This document shows positions 48,043 to 58,982 of a stretch of DNA of 64,000 bases, one piece after another (position 1 is the first letter of the stretch; each line of letters begins with the position of its first letter). Below the pieces are notes generated by a model. It was not told where the DNA came from, made no database searches, and worked only from the letters and a program-made list of their open reading frames with translations. Made by a program: the position numbers and the translations under genes. Origin of the DNA: Cryptomeria japonica. Taxonomy: Eukaryota > Streptophyta > Pinopsida > Cupressales > Cupressaceae. The stretch is from positions 191,661,619 through 191,725,618 of the forward strand of contig NC_081410.1 of assembly GCF_030272615.1 (NCBI RefSeq). Direction: 5' to 3'.

Positions 48043-48226
48043 CTAGAACTATGATATTATTGTTACTAAGATATATTGAAATTAATGCTCATTGATCATT
48101 GTAAAACAATATATGCTCAAAATGAATATTTGTCATTGTATAGTATATCATGGGTATGTGCAAGATCATAAGAAGCCAAAAAGTAGCAATGGGGAAAAAA
48201 TACATTTTAAACTTTGCCGAAGATGC
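48043..48226. other. AT-rich spacer left of the palindromes
   Basis: Nothing recognised. Confidence 0.4.
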
Positions 48227-48374
48227 CAAATTCCACTTTGACTTTTTGTATGGGTTGGTCAAAATTTGAATTTGGTTTGGTAATACCAAACCAAAATGGA
48301 TATTCGTTAATAACGAATATCCATTTTGTGACATAATCATTGTGATGTCATGTTTTTCATAATGGATATCCATT
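48227..48374. repeat. Cluster of four palindromes, two perfect with 1-nt centres
   Basis: 48,227-48,278: CCAAATTCCACTTTGAC against GTCAAAATTTGAATTTGG. 48,271-48,295: TTTGGTTTGGTA, A, TACCAAACCAAA, perfect. 48,292-48,328: two perfect 18-bp arms (CAAAATGGATATTCGTTA) around a single A. 48,361-48,374: AATGGATATCCATT, perfect. They abut or overlap. The design recalls 6070-7474. They lie just left of the Tat-type LTR and outside it. Confidence 0.9.
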
Positions 48375-48496
48375 TTTCTAAACATGAAATATATACTTTA
48401 GTAAAATGGGATGACTTTTGCATTTCTTATCGAAATTTCAAACTTTTACAAGCATTGGAAACATAATTCAAAGACCTATCAAATGAATAAGGTAAT

Positions 48497-49752
48497 TGTA
48501 GTCACACAAGTCTGTCCAGCTTAATTAAATAAATATTCGCTATTTATTTGATTAAAAATCCACTAGCCATCAATTAATTAAATTAATATTTAATTAATTC
48601 ATTTCTAAAAACATTCTTCTATTAATTAAATAAATTATTCAATTTATTTTAATTAATTTATTAAAATCAAATTCCAATTAATTAAATAAATAAAATCAAT
48701 TTATTTAATTAAAATCCCCTTTTCCTCTTTTAAATAAATTAACATTTATTTAAAATCATTTTAAAACCCCCCCACTTGCATTTTCCTACAAATGCAACTT
48801 GCACACATTAATTGAAATAAATGAATTTTTATTTTAAATAAAATCCTATTTTCCCTCACCCACCAAATCCACTTGCATGCCTAAACCCCTTCTAGATTCT
48901 TCTAATCACTTCTAATTAGCCTAAACCATCTTCTAAACTTTGTCACATTCCTAAGCAAAATGGAGTCACTTCTCAAAGCCTAAAAGTCTTTGATAACCAT
49001 TAAAGGCTTTCAACCTTCAACCACCAAAACCCTTAAAGTCTTTGAAAACCATTGAAGGCTTCCAACCTTCAACCACTTAATCCCCAAAGTCTCCAATAAC
49101 CATTAATGGTTAATTCAACCCTCTCACATGGTTAAAACATTTGTTTTGACTCAACCTCTATCCAACCCAAAGGTCTCATCAAGCCTTTAATGCTTTGACC
49201 ATGATTATCTCTTAATCATTTGCACAAAGGTTTATCCTTGAATTAACTCCTAATCCAGTGGGTAAACCTAACTTAGACTTGACCCTTAGCCTTTAGATAA
49301 CCATGAGGTCTTCTCAGGCCTTTAATGCCTCCAACCTCTTCTTTCAACCCAACCCTATGTTGACACTTGTCACCATTTCATTGGTGCCAATTGTGCACAT
49401 GGATCCCCAACTTTCAAGCTTGACCCTTGATTAAACCCTTCAATCCTAGCCATCCATTGCTCCATTTTTCCTATAAATAGAGCCCATTCCTTCATAATCC
49501 AGATCCTGAAAACTTGTATGCATTTAACCTATAGGCATTTTTAGAGAGCATTTTAGCAAAAAACAATCTAACATCTTGTCTTTTGGTAAAATCAATCATT
49601 TTAGCATCACTAGCATAGTATTTAGCTTTTCATTTCATATTTGAAGCTTAATATTCAATCTCAATCCTCCATAAGCATCCATAGTGCAAAAAGCTGCTGA
49701 GAGCTACACTATTTTGGAACTTGGAGAGGAGAGGAACAAGGGAGAAGAAGCT
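48497..49752 (+). mobile_element. 5' LTR (3' end lost) of a Tat-lineage Ty3/gypsy element
   Basis: This starts TGTAGTCACACAAGTCTG. It matches 55,963-57,219 base for base with roughly 20-30 differences (about 98% identity by eye), so insertion was fairly recent. TATAAATAG at 49,472-49,480, 975 bp in, is the promoter candidate. The match to the 3' copy stops exactly at ...GAGAAGAAGCT (49,752), where this copy jumps into integrase sequence. The 3' copy continues with other sequence, so the end of this LTR, the PBS, gag and most of pol were removed by one deletion. Confidence 0.85.
49472..49480 (+). promoter_or_regulatory. TATA box of the Tat 5' LTR
   Basis: TATAAATAG in CTATAAATAGAGCCC, conserved at 56,940-56,948 in the other LTR. 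Its position about 1 kb into the LTR fits a U3/R boundary near 49,500. Confidence 0.7.
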
Positions 49753-50151
49753 ATCTTACCTATTGAGGTCGAGATACCATCCTTATGGGTTTCCTTGCAC
49801 AACCTCATCGATGATGAAGCATACAGAGTATCTCGTCTTCAAGACTTAGAGTTACTTGATGAGAAGCGACAAGCTGCATACAATCACCTCAAAGCCTATC
49901 AGCAGCGCATGAGCAGAAGCTACAATCACCGGGTTAGATCTCGTACATTTGAGGTAGGTGATCTTGTTCTACGAGAGAATCCTCGCAACCAACCAAACAG
50001 AGAACATCAAGGCAAGTTTGAATCAAACTGGTTGGGCCCATATGTTGTCACTGCTGTATTTGGGTCCGGGGCATATCAGTTGGCTACATCAGAAGGAGAA
50101 CCGCTCGCAGATCCAATCAACAACATGCACCTCAAACAGTTTTACACATAA
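49751..50151 (+). pseudogene. Integrase C-terminal end of Tat-type pol fused to LTR sequence
   Basis: The open frame (49,684-50,151) is a chimera. Codons up to about 49,752 are LTR sequence. From ILPIEVEIPSLWVSLHNL onward it is the typical pol end of Tat/Athila-like elements: RLQDLELLDEKRQAAYNHLK, QQRMSRSYNHRVRSRTFEV, GDLVLRENPRNQ, GKFESNWLGPYVVTAVFGSG (GPY/F-type module), AYQLATSEGEPLADPIN and MHLKQFYT, then a stop. These residues normally form the C-terminal DNA-binding part of integrase. No DDE core, RT, RNase H, protease or gag remains, so the copy is non-autonomous. The junction uses a shared GAAGCT. Confidence 0.85.
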
Positions 50152-52650
50152 GCTGTACAGAGCATCAGGCTCCCCTGCATATCAGAAAATACCACAAACA
50201 TTCAGAAAAATGTCTTGAAGAAAATACAAAAACATTTCAAAAAAGTAAAGAAAAATCATGCATCCAAACGGTGAACAACCACTTTGGTGGCACCTTGGGT
50301 AAGTACGATGGTGAAAACCTGGCAAACAGGCGCCACTCGTAAAGGCAATGGCTCCAGTATCTTTCAGGATCGTTGCGATCACATTCATACATACGCACAT
50401 CTATCCATCTAACCATGGCTTGTTATTTGATCTGTAATCCAAGAAAGTACTTCATGCGTCTTGCATCCCGCTTTTTTATAGTCATGTCTAAACTGGGGGC
50501 AATGCCCTTAACCTATTGATGGAAGTGGATTCTACATTGTCTTATGATTCATTAAATTCTTCATTCAAGCAATCATCAAAAATACCAAAAACATTGGAAA
50601 ATGTCTCAACAAAATACCAAAAACATTGGAAAATATCTCGCAAAACTCCAAAAACATTCAAAAACAATTCAAAATCCAAAAACATCAGAAAACCACTGAA
50701 AATCACACAAAAACATGGCAACACATTGTACATATTCATCCGAGTAGATACAAAACAAACATTGACATAATACTCACATGATGACCACTTATCAATCGAC
50801 CAAAACAATCAACATCAACAATCCAAAACTGTCTTTAAACAAGGATGCATCCTTCCTTACCAAAACAAAGACAAAAGTGACGTTTTCTTTGACAAGAAAA
50901 TTATGTTAAGCTATCAAATATTTGGTTGATTTGTGAGTACAATCCTTTGTTTCTCTGTATCGAAATCTTTCAGCATTGTTTTGTATCATTTACGCATTAT
51001 TTCCGATGAAGTTCTGGGGCATGTACTAATGGTGTCTACATGGGAAGTTCACTAAGCTACGTGATCTTATGCCAAAATGCAATCATAGATCATTACGGCT
51101 TGCTGATTACAGCGTATACCTCGACCATATGAGCATGAACCATTACCAAGGATCCATATTCTTTTATTCTTTATGTATATACTGTTTGTTTGCAGGTACA
51201 ATGCTTATTCTTTGCTTCCTCCTCATCCAATTTGGATAAAGGTTTTATTTTCTTAGTACGGTATGCACTTGTCTCAGGATCTGATCAACCTAAGATCAAG
51301 GAGGACGATCCAAGTCATGCATGAAAGGAGATAATCCTTGTCTGTTCCGCAAGCAATACTCTGGTCGACTTGACCCTTATATCAAGTCGTTTGTATTAAC
51401 TTGCTATATTAAAATCCATGAAAGAAATACTCAGGTCATCTTGAATCATTATGTCAAGATGCTTGTATTCTCTTCCAACATTTTAAAGCTCAATGATGAA
51501 AATAGAGCACTATGGATCATCATTTCGCCTCATCTGTTTATATCTTGCATTCCGTTGCATATCACCCATCCATTCATTCATTCATATGTAGGATTTACAT
51601 GCAAAAATGACCAATAAAGCTAGTCTTGGATACAATCACGATCGAGTACTCTGATACATCATCAATGCATCACGCAAAGTCTTACAAACCTTGCATGCCT
51701 CATGATCATATCATCCTCACATTTAGTTACCTCTTGCATTAAATATTAAGTTATATCTTGCATTAAACATTTCGTTATATCTTGCATTAAACATTCATGT
51801 CATTTTTAAACTTAATATTGCATATAGTTCATTTTTGGACATTAGTTTTCATCAATCATTTTGCATCATTGCATTAATCATAAATAGGTCGATTTATTCG
51901 TAAGATTAAATTGTCTTTGATTATATTTAGTCCTTTACTAAGCATTCATATAGTGTTGATTATTCATCATCATTTCATTATCCTTTATCATTTATCATTG
52001 CATCCATTCCTTTATAGTTAAAAGGGGCATTCATTCATCCATTTATTAAACATATCTTATTAGGCACATTTTAGGAGTCATTTCACATTATGTTTCATTA
52101 TCCATTTTTAATTGCATTAGGGTACAATTATTCAAATCATAAGTTCTAGTATCATCATATCATCATTTTTACTTAAACATATTTAAACATTTAGAGTCAT
52201 AAAATCCATTTGTTTCCAAAACATTGGTTCATATTATATATCCATTATATAAATACATTCATTTAGGCATTATCATATAAACATGTGTACTTTACATTTT
52301 GTTTATCCATATTACATTCATCTAAAACACATCTAGATGCATATTCATACATAACATCATTCATTCAACCATTGCATTAACATTATCTCATCATTACATC
52401 GCAATAGGAAACACCAAAATCATGTTCATACATCAAGCATAAGCATATATCATCATGGCATTACATAGATAAAGCCTTATATCAAAAATCAAATACATCA
52501 TATACATATAAACCTGCATTCATATGTCAGTATACAACATCATAAATCATTATAAAAACATGCATATAGGAAACATCTCATCAAATGCATACATGTACAC
52601 ACATCCATCTAAGCAATAAATCATCATCATGCATAAACATCCATACATAA
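50152..52650 (+). other. Non-coding spacer of the Tat element, with short tandem repeats
   Basis: Tat-type elements have a long region between pol and the 3' LTR. Here it shows a ~32-bp tandem repeat (CCAAAAACATTGGAAAAT words at 50,588, 50,620 and a worn one at 50,648). There is a ~28-bp repeat with TATCTTGCATTAAACATT (51,730-51,795) and a long CATCAT/TTCATT-rich stretch (51,840-52,660). Short frames (50,516-50,770; 51,321-51,617) have no recognisable domain. Confidence 0.7.
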
Positions 52651-52805
52651 TCAAATGCATATCACCACAATATGGGATCTCCTTATATATATCATCTCAT
52701 ATATCAGAGTACAATGAAGCCTACAAAATCGGCTCCCAAGAGCCATCCAAGATACAGTACATAAATAAACAATGATACAATACATGTATGCAAAAAAATG
52801 CTCTC

Positions 52806-54826
52806 TCAAATGCCACTCTGGCCAGATGCAGTACCACCAACACCTCCCCCTGCTCCACCACTGGTGCCTACACCCCCTGCTCCATCTCCCCGTGGAGGCC
52901 TCATCGAACCCCCACTCCCTCCTGCATCCCCTGATCTCTCCTGCCATAGAGGACCCATCACACCCCCACAGCTCTGCATCCTCTGTGATCGCTCGGAACT
53001 GGCCTGCCGCATCTGCAAATAGCTGAGAGCACGCTGGCTAACTGGTACAACCTGCTCATATAAGCCCCGCCAGTAGTCTATCTCGGCCTGTGCTCGCCGC
53101 ATCTCCCTCATCACCTCCCCTGTAGGACCCTGTGCTCTACTCCAATCCGAACCATCTCCTGCAGCTCGGCCAATCTCTCCATCGCAGTATCTCTCTTCCG
53201 CAGCACCACTGTCAACTCTGACTCTCATGCAAAAAGCTGCACATCCCTAGCTACTACCTCCTCCTCTAACCTCTCTATCCGGGTCTGCAAATGAACTATC
53301 ATATGATCCCGTAGATCTCCAGTAGCTCCCTCTCCCATGTCCATCGCTGCCTCACCTGTATCACCCTCTCTAGTAGGTCCCTCCCCTGCACCACCCTCTC
53401 CAGCAATCCCCTCTCCTCTATCCATCGGGATCTCTCTCTCCATCCCCCTCCAACTCAGTTGCACTCCTCCCTGCATCAAAGGTCCCTGTGATATCTGAAG
53501 AGGTAGTCCACCTCTCCCTCTCCGCTGCCTCGACATCCCCAACCCCCCTCCTCCTCCTCCACCTCCTCCTCCGCCACCTCCATCTCCTTCTCCTCCTCCT
53601 CCTCCTCCTCCTCAACCTCCTGCTCTCCGTCCTCATCCTCGTCCCCTCTCATCCTCAAACGCTGGGATCGGCTCAGTTGGGTCTGATATACATCGGATCG
53701 GGTGCGCCGCTTGATACTGTGTGTACGCATCTGTCACCCCTGCATCAACGACCCTCGGTCGTAGGTCCCATGGCCTCGCCTGCAGTGTCCGAAACTCTGC
53801 CAGTGCCTGATCATACGGTAGCACTAGACCCCATGCATACCGCTCCCGAATAACCTGTGCATACTCTCCAGATCCACTAGGCAGTCCCTGCTGCCGTCTG
53901 AACTGCCTCATCACTCGTCTCGGTACCTGTCTCTCCATATGATAGGAGGGCCTCCCAATAAGGAATCAGGTCATGAAGACATACGACAGTGCCTCTGCAT
54001 CATCATCCCATGGCTCACACTCTAAGTATGGCCGCCATATCACTGCATCCAAGTCATCCAATGCCCGCCGCCACCACTCTACCTTCCCCAAGTGGGGCTG
54101 ACTCATCATGCCATTGTACATAAACATATATGGCTGGTCCATGGCCCGGAATCTGAGACTCACTGGTCGAGTCACTGGTAGGTGCTCCCACGCCCAAACA
54201 TGTAACAACGTCATGCCCACTGCTAAGGAACCTCTCTCTCGATACACTACCTCGTGCAGCTCCTGATACATGTGCACCAGCACGCACGGCCCCCATGCAA
54301 ATCGAGTCCCCTCGGTCATCATCATCTCTATCACTTGTCCCCATCCCACTGCCAATCCATGTGACCGCCTGTCTAGACACAGAAGTCCTCCCACAATCCC
54401 TGACAAAACTGCTGGAAGGGGCTCATATAGTGCCGCTATATCCTCCCATGCGATCGAGCCATCGTCAATATATACATCATCATCAAAAATCCTCTGACAT
54501 GACAGAGTCCCCTAGGATCTATCGTATGTAACCAGCTCCCCCCGAATCGGAATCCGAAGGATACGCCACACATCCTCCAAGGTCACAGTCATCTCCCCCT
54601 GTGCCAAATGAAAAGTGCACGTCTCACTGTGCCACCGCTCTGCTAGTGCTGTAATCAAACCGTGATTCATATGAATCACGGGCATATGCATCACCTCGTA
54701 CAAACCAGTCGCAACAATGCAATCTATCTCAATCTGAGTCAACCGGTCCCGCAACCTCTGTGTCGCAGGATGACGCTCACGTAACTACAACACGCGTAGA
54801 TCCTCCTGCACATAGACGTTCATCAC
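52806..54826 (-). pseudogene. Antisense plant-mobile-domain (PMD) ORF in the Tat element
   Basis: PMD proteins (MAIN/MAIL1 relatives in plants) also occur as passengers in transposons, and antisense ORFs between integrase and the 3' LTR are a known trait of the Tat lineage. Hallmarks here are TCTFHLAQGEMTVTLEDVWR (the TFHL-GEMT-TLEDV motif), LRIPIRGELVTYD, LHVWAWEHLPVTRP (xxxWAWEHxPxxRP), WWRRALDDLDAVIWRPYLEC and PRRVMRQFRRQQGLP. Downstream are a Gly/Glu-rich run (53,640-53,540), a coiled coil (LQTRIERLEEEVVARDVQLF), AQAEIDYWRGLYEQ, and a Gly-rich end. One frame runs from about 54,826 to 53,225 with in-frame stops near 54,791, 54,512, 53,966 and 53,630, then shifts frame to 53,228-52,806. It is strikingly GC-rich against its surroundings. 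Role in the element unknown. Confidence 0.88.
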
Positions 54827-54841
54827 ATCACTATCAATTGT

Positions 54842-55089
54842 TTTGTTTTCAAACTTTCTTAAGTTTAAACCTAGACTATCATCAGATACTTTGATCAAGT
54901 ATCTTCGGGTCTCAACAGGTAAGCAATCATGGCCACCTAGACTTCAACAGGCATTTATCCTAACAAATGACCTAAGTCTCATCGGGCTGCTATGGTTCAA
55001 AACAACTCCCACTTCACCTCACCTTCCAGCAATCATTGGCATCAGGAGATTTGTTTTGTCCAACACTGGGGCATCTCTTTATCCTAAGG
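54842..55089 (-). other. Spacer between the PMD ORF and the motif array
   Basis: No domain. If the PMD transcript starts at about 55,620, this would be intron or leader. A minus-strand ...ATTGATAG at about 54,833-54,840 is a possible acceptor before the ATG. Confidence 0.3.
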
Positions 55090-55380
55090 CAAAAACGCTA
55101 TTTTACCTACAAAAGCGCTAGTTTTATACAATAGCGCTACTACCCTGACAAACGCACTCAAACAGCTATACAAAAGTGCTACAATTGCAATCGCGCTAAA
55201 AAAGCTATACAATAGCGCTACTTAACATCAATAGCGCTCAATCAACCCCCCAATAGCGCTACTTAGTCAATAGCACTAAAACTTGCATACAGTAGTGCTA
55301 ATTAAAACCAAAAGCGCTCACACAAGAGCACAATAGCGCTATTGCGGCACAATAGCACTAATTCATGGAGCAAAAGTGCC
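55090..55380. repeat. Phased array of AGCGCT-like palindromes, ~20.5-bp spacing
   Basis: Six-base cores of the form AGYGCT/AGCACT (mostly in AATAGCGCTA) start near 55,094 (worn), 55,114, 55,133, 55,153 (worn), 55,175, 55,192, 55,214, 55,233, 55,255, 55,272, 55,294, 55,313, 55,335, 55,354 and 55,375. Intervals alternate between about 17-20 and 22, averaging 20, and every second one is about 41. Spacers vary, so this is not a plain tandem duplication. It lies upstream of the antisense PMD ORF. Confidence 0.88.
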
Positions 55381-55434
55381 AAAACCAAAGTTCCAGCACT
55401 CTTGCTCCGACTTGACTTGGACTCAGCTAAAAAC

Positions 55435-55551
55435 TTAATAAAAATGCTCAAAAGCTAAGTTTTCGAATTTGCGTACCACTGGTCCGTAGTCGTCTGGGCG
55501 CTGGAACCGACGGACTCGCTCGAATCTATGCTCGGTAATCGGAATCGACAT
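55435..55551 (-). CDS. Short ORF upstream of the antisense PMD ORF (possible first exon)
   Basis: The minus-strand ATG at 55,551 opens a 38-codon frame (MSIPITEHRFERVRRFQRP, then DDYGPVVRKFENLAFEHFY) ending at TAA 55,435-55,437. The charged, GC-rich start looks coding. It lies about 95 bp downstream of a minus-strand TATA-like box and points the same way as the PMD ORF. A GTACGC at about 55,475 could act as donor, placing the AGCGCT array in an intron. Alternatively it is an upstream ORF. Inference. Confidence 0.35.
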   Translation of the reverse strand: MSIPITEHRFERVRRFQRPDDYGPVVRKFENLAFEHFY

Positions 55552-55645
55552 CGTAGCTACTCCTTGCTCCTCCAAATGTCACTATCAGAGCTCTCGTTTT
55601 CAACTGGTCGCGGTCCCAAATGATCCTATTTTCACCCCTTTCACC

Positions 55646-55654
55646 CCATTTATA
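55646..55654 (-). promoter_or_regulatory. Candidate antisense TATA box for the PMD unit
   Basis: The minus strand reads GGGTATAAATGGGGTG. It is the only TATA-like sequence in a GC-rich stretch (55,600-55,730) and lies about 95 bp upstream of the ATG at 55,551. If used, it would drive transcription against the element. Confidence 0.45.
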
Positions 55655-55947
55655 CCCTTCGCCGTCACCGTCACTTCGCCCCGCTCATCGCCGTGGTCCC
55701 CGTGAACTTCTTGAGCCCCCCATTTCTCCATGTTTCCCCTGATTTCTTCTATTTTTCACCAGTATACCTAACTTCTTCTCTTCTACCACCCTGCCAATTT
55801 TCATTCTTTTTCGAGAGATCGCCCGTTTTTTCGAACTTTTTTGGCCCATCTCTCGAGGGGCATACCACCTATTAAATTTACATTTTATGGGGCATTTCTT
55901 CACATCAATTTTTCTTTCTTTGAAACGACGTGATAAACCGCACCGTC

Positions 55948-55962
55948 TCAAAGAGGGGCAAA
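55948..55962 (+). other. Polypurine tract of the Tat element
   Basis: CAAAGAGGGGCAAA directly precedes TGTAGTCACAC, the 3' LTR start. This primes plus-strand synthesis in reverse transcription and fixes the element's orientation. Confidence 0.9.
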
Positions 55963-57440
55963 TGTAGTCACACAAATCTGTCTAGCTTAATTAAATAAAT
56001 ATTCGCTATTTATTTGATTAAAAATCCACTAGCCATCAGTTAATTAAATTAATATTTAATTAATTCATTTCTAAAAACATTCTTCTATTAATTAAATAAA
56101 TTATTCAATTTATTTTAATTAATTCATTAAAATCAAATTCCAATTAATTAAATAAATAAAATCAATTTATTTAATTAAAATCCCCTTTTCCTCTTTTAAA
56201 TAAATTAACATTTATTTAAAATCATTTTAAAACCCCCCCCCACTTGCATTTTCCTACAAATGCAACTTGCACACATTTATTGAAATAAATGAATTTTTAT
56301 TTTAAATAAAATCCTATTTTCCCTCACCTACCAAATCCACTTGCATGCCTAAACCCCTTCTAGATTCTTCTAATCACTTCTAATTAGCCTAAACCATCTT
56401 CTAAACTTTGTCACATTCCTAAGCAAAATGGAGTCACTTCTCAAAGCCTAAAAGTCTTTGATAACCATTAAAGGCTTTCAACCTTCAACCACCAAAACCC
56501 TTAAAGTCTTTGAAAACCATTGAAGGCTTCCAACCTTCAACCACTTAATCCCCAAAGTCTCCAATAACCATTAATGGTTAATTCAACCCTCTCACATGGT
56601 TAAAACATTTGTTTTGACTCAACCTCTATCCAACCCAAAGGTCTCATCAAGCCTTTAATGCTTTGACCATGATTATCTCTTAATCATTTGCACAAAGGTT
56701 TATCCTTGAATTAACTCCTAATCCAGTGGGTAAACCTAACTTAGACTTGACCCTTAGCTTTTAGATAACTATGAGGTCTTCTCAGGCCTTTAATGCCTCC
56801 AACCTCTTCTTTCAACCCAACCCTATGTTGACACTTGTCACCATTTCATTGGTGCCAATTGTGCACATGGATCCCCAACTTTCAAGCTTGACCCTTGATT
56901 AAACCCTTCATTCCTAGCTATCCATTGCTCCATTTTTCCTATAAATAGAGCCCATTCCTTCATAATCCAGATCCTGAAAACTTGTATGCATTTAAGCTAT
57001 AGACATTTTTAGAGAGCATTTTAGCATAGCATAACTAAAATCTTGTCTTTTGGTAAAATCAATTATTTTAGCATCACTAGCATAGTATTTGGCTTTTCAT
57101 TTCATATTTTAAGCTTAATATTAAATCTCAATCCCCCATAAGCATCCATAGTGCAAAAAGCTGCTGAGAGCTACACTATTTTGGAACTTGGAGAGGAGAG
57201 GAACAAGGGAGAAGAAGCTAAAGCCATGCTAAGAGGCAGTTGGAGATGCCTCATTATCTTTGTTTCTTTTATTAGATATATTAGCATGCTTTTAGTGTCT
57301 CTTTTGGTATGCCTTTTTAGATTAGTTTTTGATTGATTAAACACTAATGGTTTTGTGTGTTTTGTGTTATTCTATCAATTGCTAACCTTGTGCCATTTAG
57401 GAGGGCATCAGTAATTTTATTAGAGTATACACTAAAAATT
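55963..57440 (+). mobile_element. 3' LTR of the Tat element (interrupted at 57,441)
   Basis: TGTAGTCACACAAATCTG begins the copy. It matches the 5' LTR through 57,219 and then continues for at least 220 bp that the 5' LTR has lost, so the full LTR exceeds 1.47 kb. The TATA box is at 56,940-56,948. A frame from 57,151 shares its first residues (QKAAESYTILELGEERNKGE) with the chimeric ORF at 49,684. That shows those residues are LTR-encoded by chance. The LTR is split by another LTR element at 57,441, so its end lies beyond the window. Confidence 0.85.
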
Positions 57441-58573
57441 TGTTGAAATCAAGGAACACTGAGAGGGGGGTGTGAATTAGTGTTCTGCAATTTTGAACCT
57501 TATTAACTTGTCCTTTTAACCACTTAATGCAAATGAATGAAAGAAAGATGCATAAACACAAAGTAATCAACAACAACACTATAACACCAGATTTTATATG
57601 TGGAAAAATAGGTTAAGGGAAAAACCACAGTGAGAGTGAGACCCACAATATAATTATACTTGGTTAGAAGTATAAGAATATTACATAGGGGAATGCACAT
57701 GCATTCAATAACATTGCTTAGAACTCACTACTCAGAAGAAAGAAGGGCAATAACCCCGGAAAGATCACTATCTTACAAAATATTTTACAAAAGATAATTA
57801 GAATGTATGAATTGAAAAATAGCATCTACAAATATCATGGTACAGTTTTGGTTAAGCACGGAACTCTTAATCACATACTTCTCTGCTACACTACTCTATT
57901 ATGTTGTTCTTCAATATTCTGGAGCATAAATCTTTCACTTGCGCATGTGAAACTGCGCACACTCGATCAAAACCACTTTCCACACCACTGACGATATAAA
58001 AAATGATCATATCCATTACTTTTATATCTGCAACATGAAATTAGATCTTCTACATATCAACTTCAAGAACACTATCCAAATAATGAAGCGTGTATACCAA
58101 GTCGGCTCAATTCGAACTCCAATGCATATGCGGACCAAAAAGAATTTCCCACATGCTACCAAAATTGTCTAACAAAACACCATGATCACATAACTAAGTA
58201 CCAAAACTGACCCACATAATCCACACAATGATTATTTAAATAATACTTCTAAACAACTCTGGTAAACTGAGAACCAACACACCGGATCATCTAACTCAAC
58301 CATGAGTCAACACCAAATGCCACAAACTTGGAATATGGTAGATAACACATCCATAATGCTTTCTTGAGATCCACAACACAATATATAAACCTGTATTGAA
58401 ATATGGATCAATCAACCTGTTCTCTGTCAAATACTCTGTTTTCCAGTTTGTCGAACTTAACCAAAATCAATCACTCTTCCAGTATGAATAAACTAAGCTA
58501 TGTGAATGGGTGCATTATCATAGTTTCCATCAATGACAACATTGGATCATCTATATAGTGTCTCTTGCCAACA
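57441..58573 (-). mobile_element. 3' LTR (1133 bp) of a minus-strand, pol-less LTR element
   Basis: On the plus strand it runs from TGTTGAAATCAAGGAACAC to GTCTCTTGCCAACA, followed by a pyrimidine tract that is the minus-strand PPT. The start matches the incomplete LTR at 63,835-64,000 (TTATTAACTTGTCCTTTTAA, TAATGCAAATGAATGAAA, AAGTAATCAACAACAACAC, TTTTATATGTGGAAAA). The TATA candidate is minus-strand TTTATATATTG near 58,380-58,390. It inserted into the Tat 3' LTR, so it is the younger element. Confidence 0.85.
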
Positions 58574-58760
58574 ATCTCCCCCTTTAGCATTGATGGCAAT
58601 TTCCAGTTTGTTGGACTTAACCAAAATCAATCACTCTTCTGGTATGAACAAACTAAGCTATGCGAATGGGTACATTAGCATTAGTTTCCATCAATGGAAA
58701 TATTGGATCATTTATGCAGTGTCTCTTGCCAAAAATCTCCCCCTTTGGCATTGATGGCAA
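58441..58760 (-). repeat. 160-bp tandem duplication of LTR end plus PPT
   Basis: 58,441-58,600 and 58,601-58,760 are copies (TTCCAGTTTGTCGAACTTAA against TTCCAGTTTGTTGGACTTAA, through TCTCTTGCCAACAATCTCCC against TCTTGCCAAAAATCTCCC, CCTTTGGCATTGATGGCAA). Each carries an LTR end and the PPT (minus strand AAAGGGGGAGAT). A third PPT-like tract (AAAGGGGGGGTG on the minus strand) is at about 58,887-58,898. In the inner copy the LTR tip CCAACA has become CCAAAA. Confidence 0.85.
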
Positions 58761-58982
58761 CACTTAGTGAAAAATGACTAAGTGTCGAAACGAAAACCAA
58801 AACATTGTACACTGCAACCAAAAATCTAACAACTGGACTCCAAAACTTAAAAACTTCCCTAAAGATCAACATTTTTCACTGTTCTACACCCCCCCTTTGA
58901 CATCAATGGCAAAGATGGGGTTCCAGAAACCAAAAGTTTGCACAAAATTTTATACAGAGGCATATATACATACAGACCTAAC

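Noticed and set aside
52798-53853. Plus-strand ORFs opposite the PMD ORF (for example Pro/Leu-rich frame 53,488-53,853)
   Set aside because: Shadows of the GC-rich coding strand. The minus strand carries the recognisable motifs.
55090-55380. CRISPR-like regular array
   Set aside because: The repeated word is only 6-10 bp, the spacers are ~11 bp, there are no cas genes, and the context is plant nuclear DNA.
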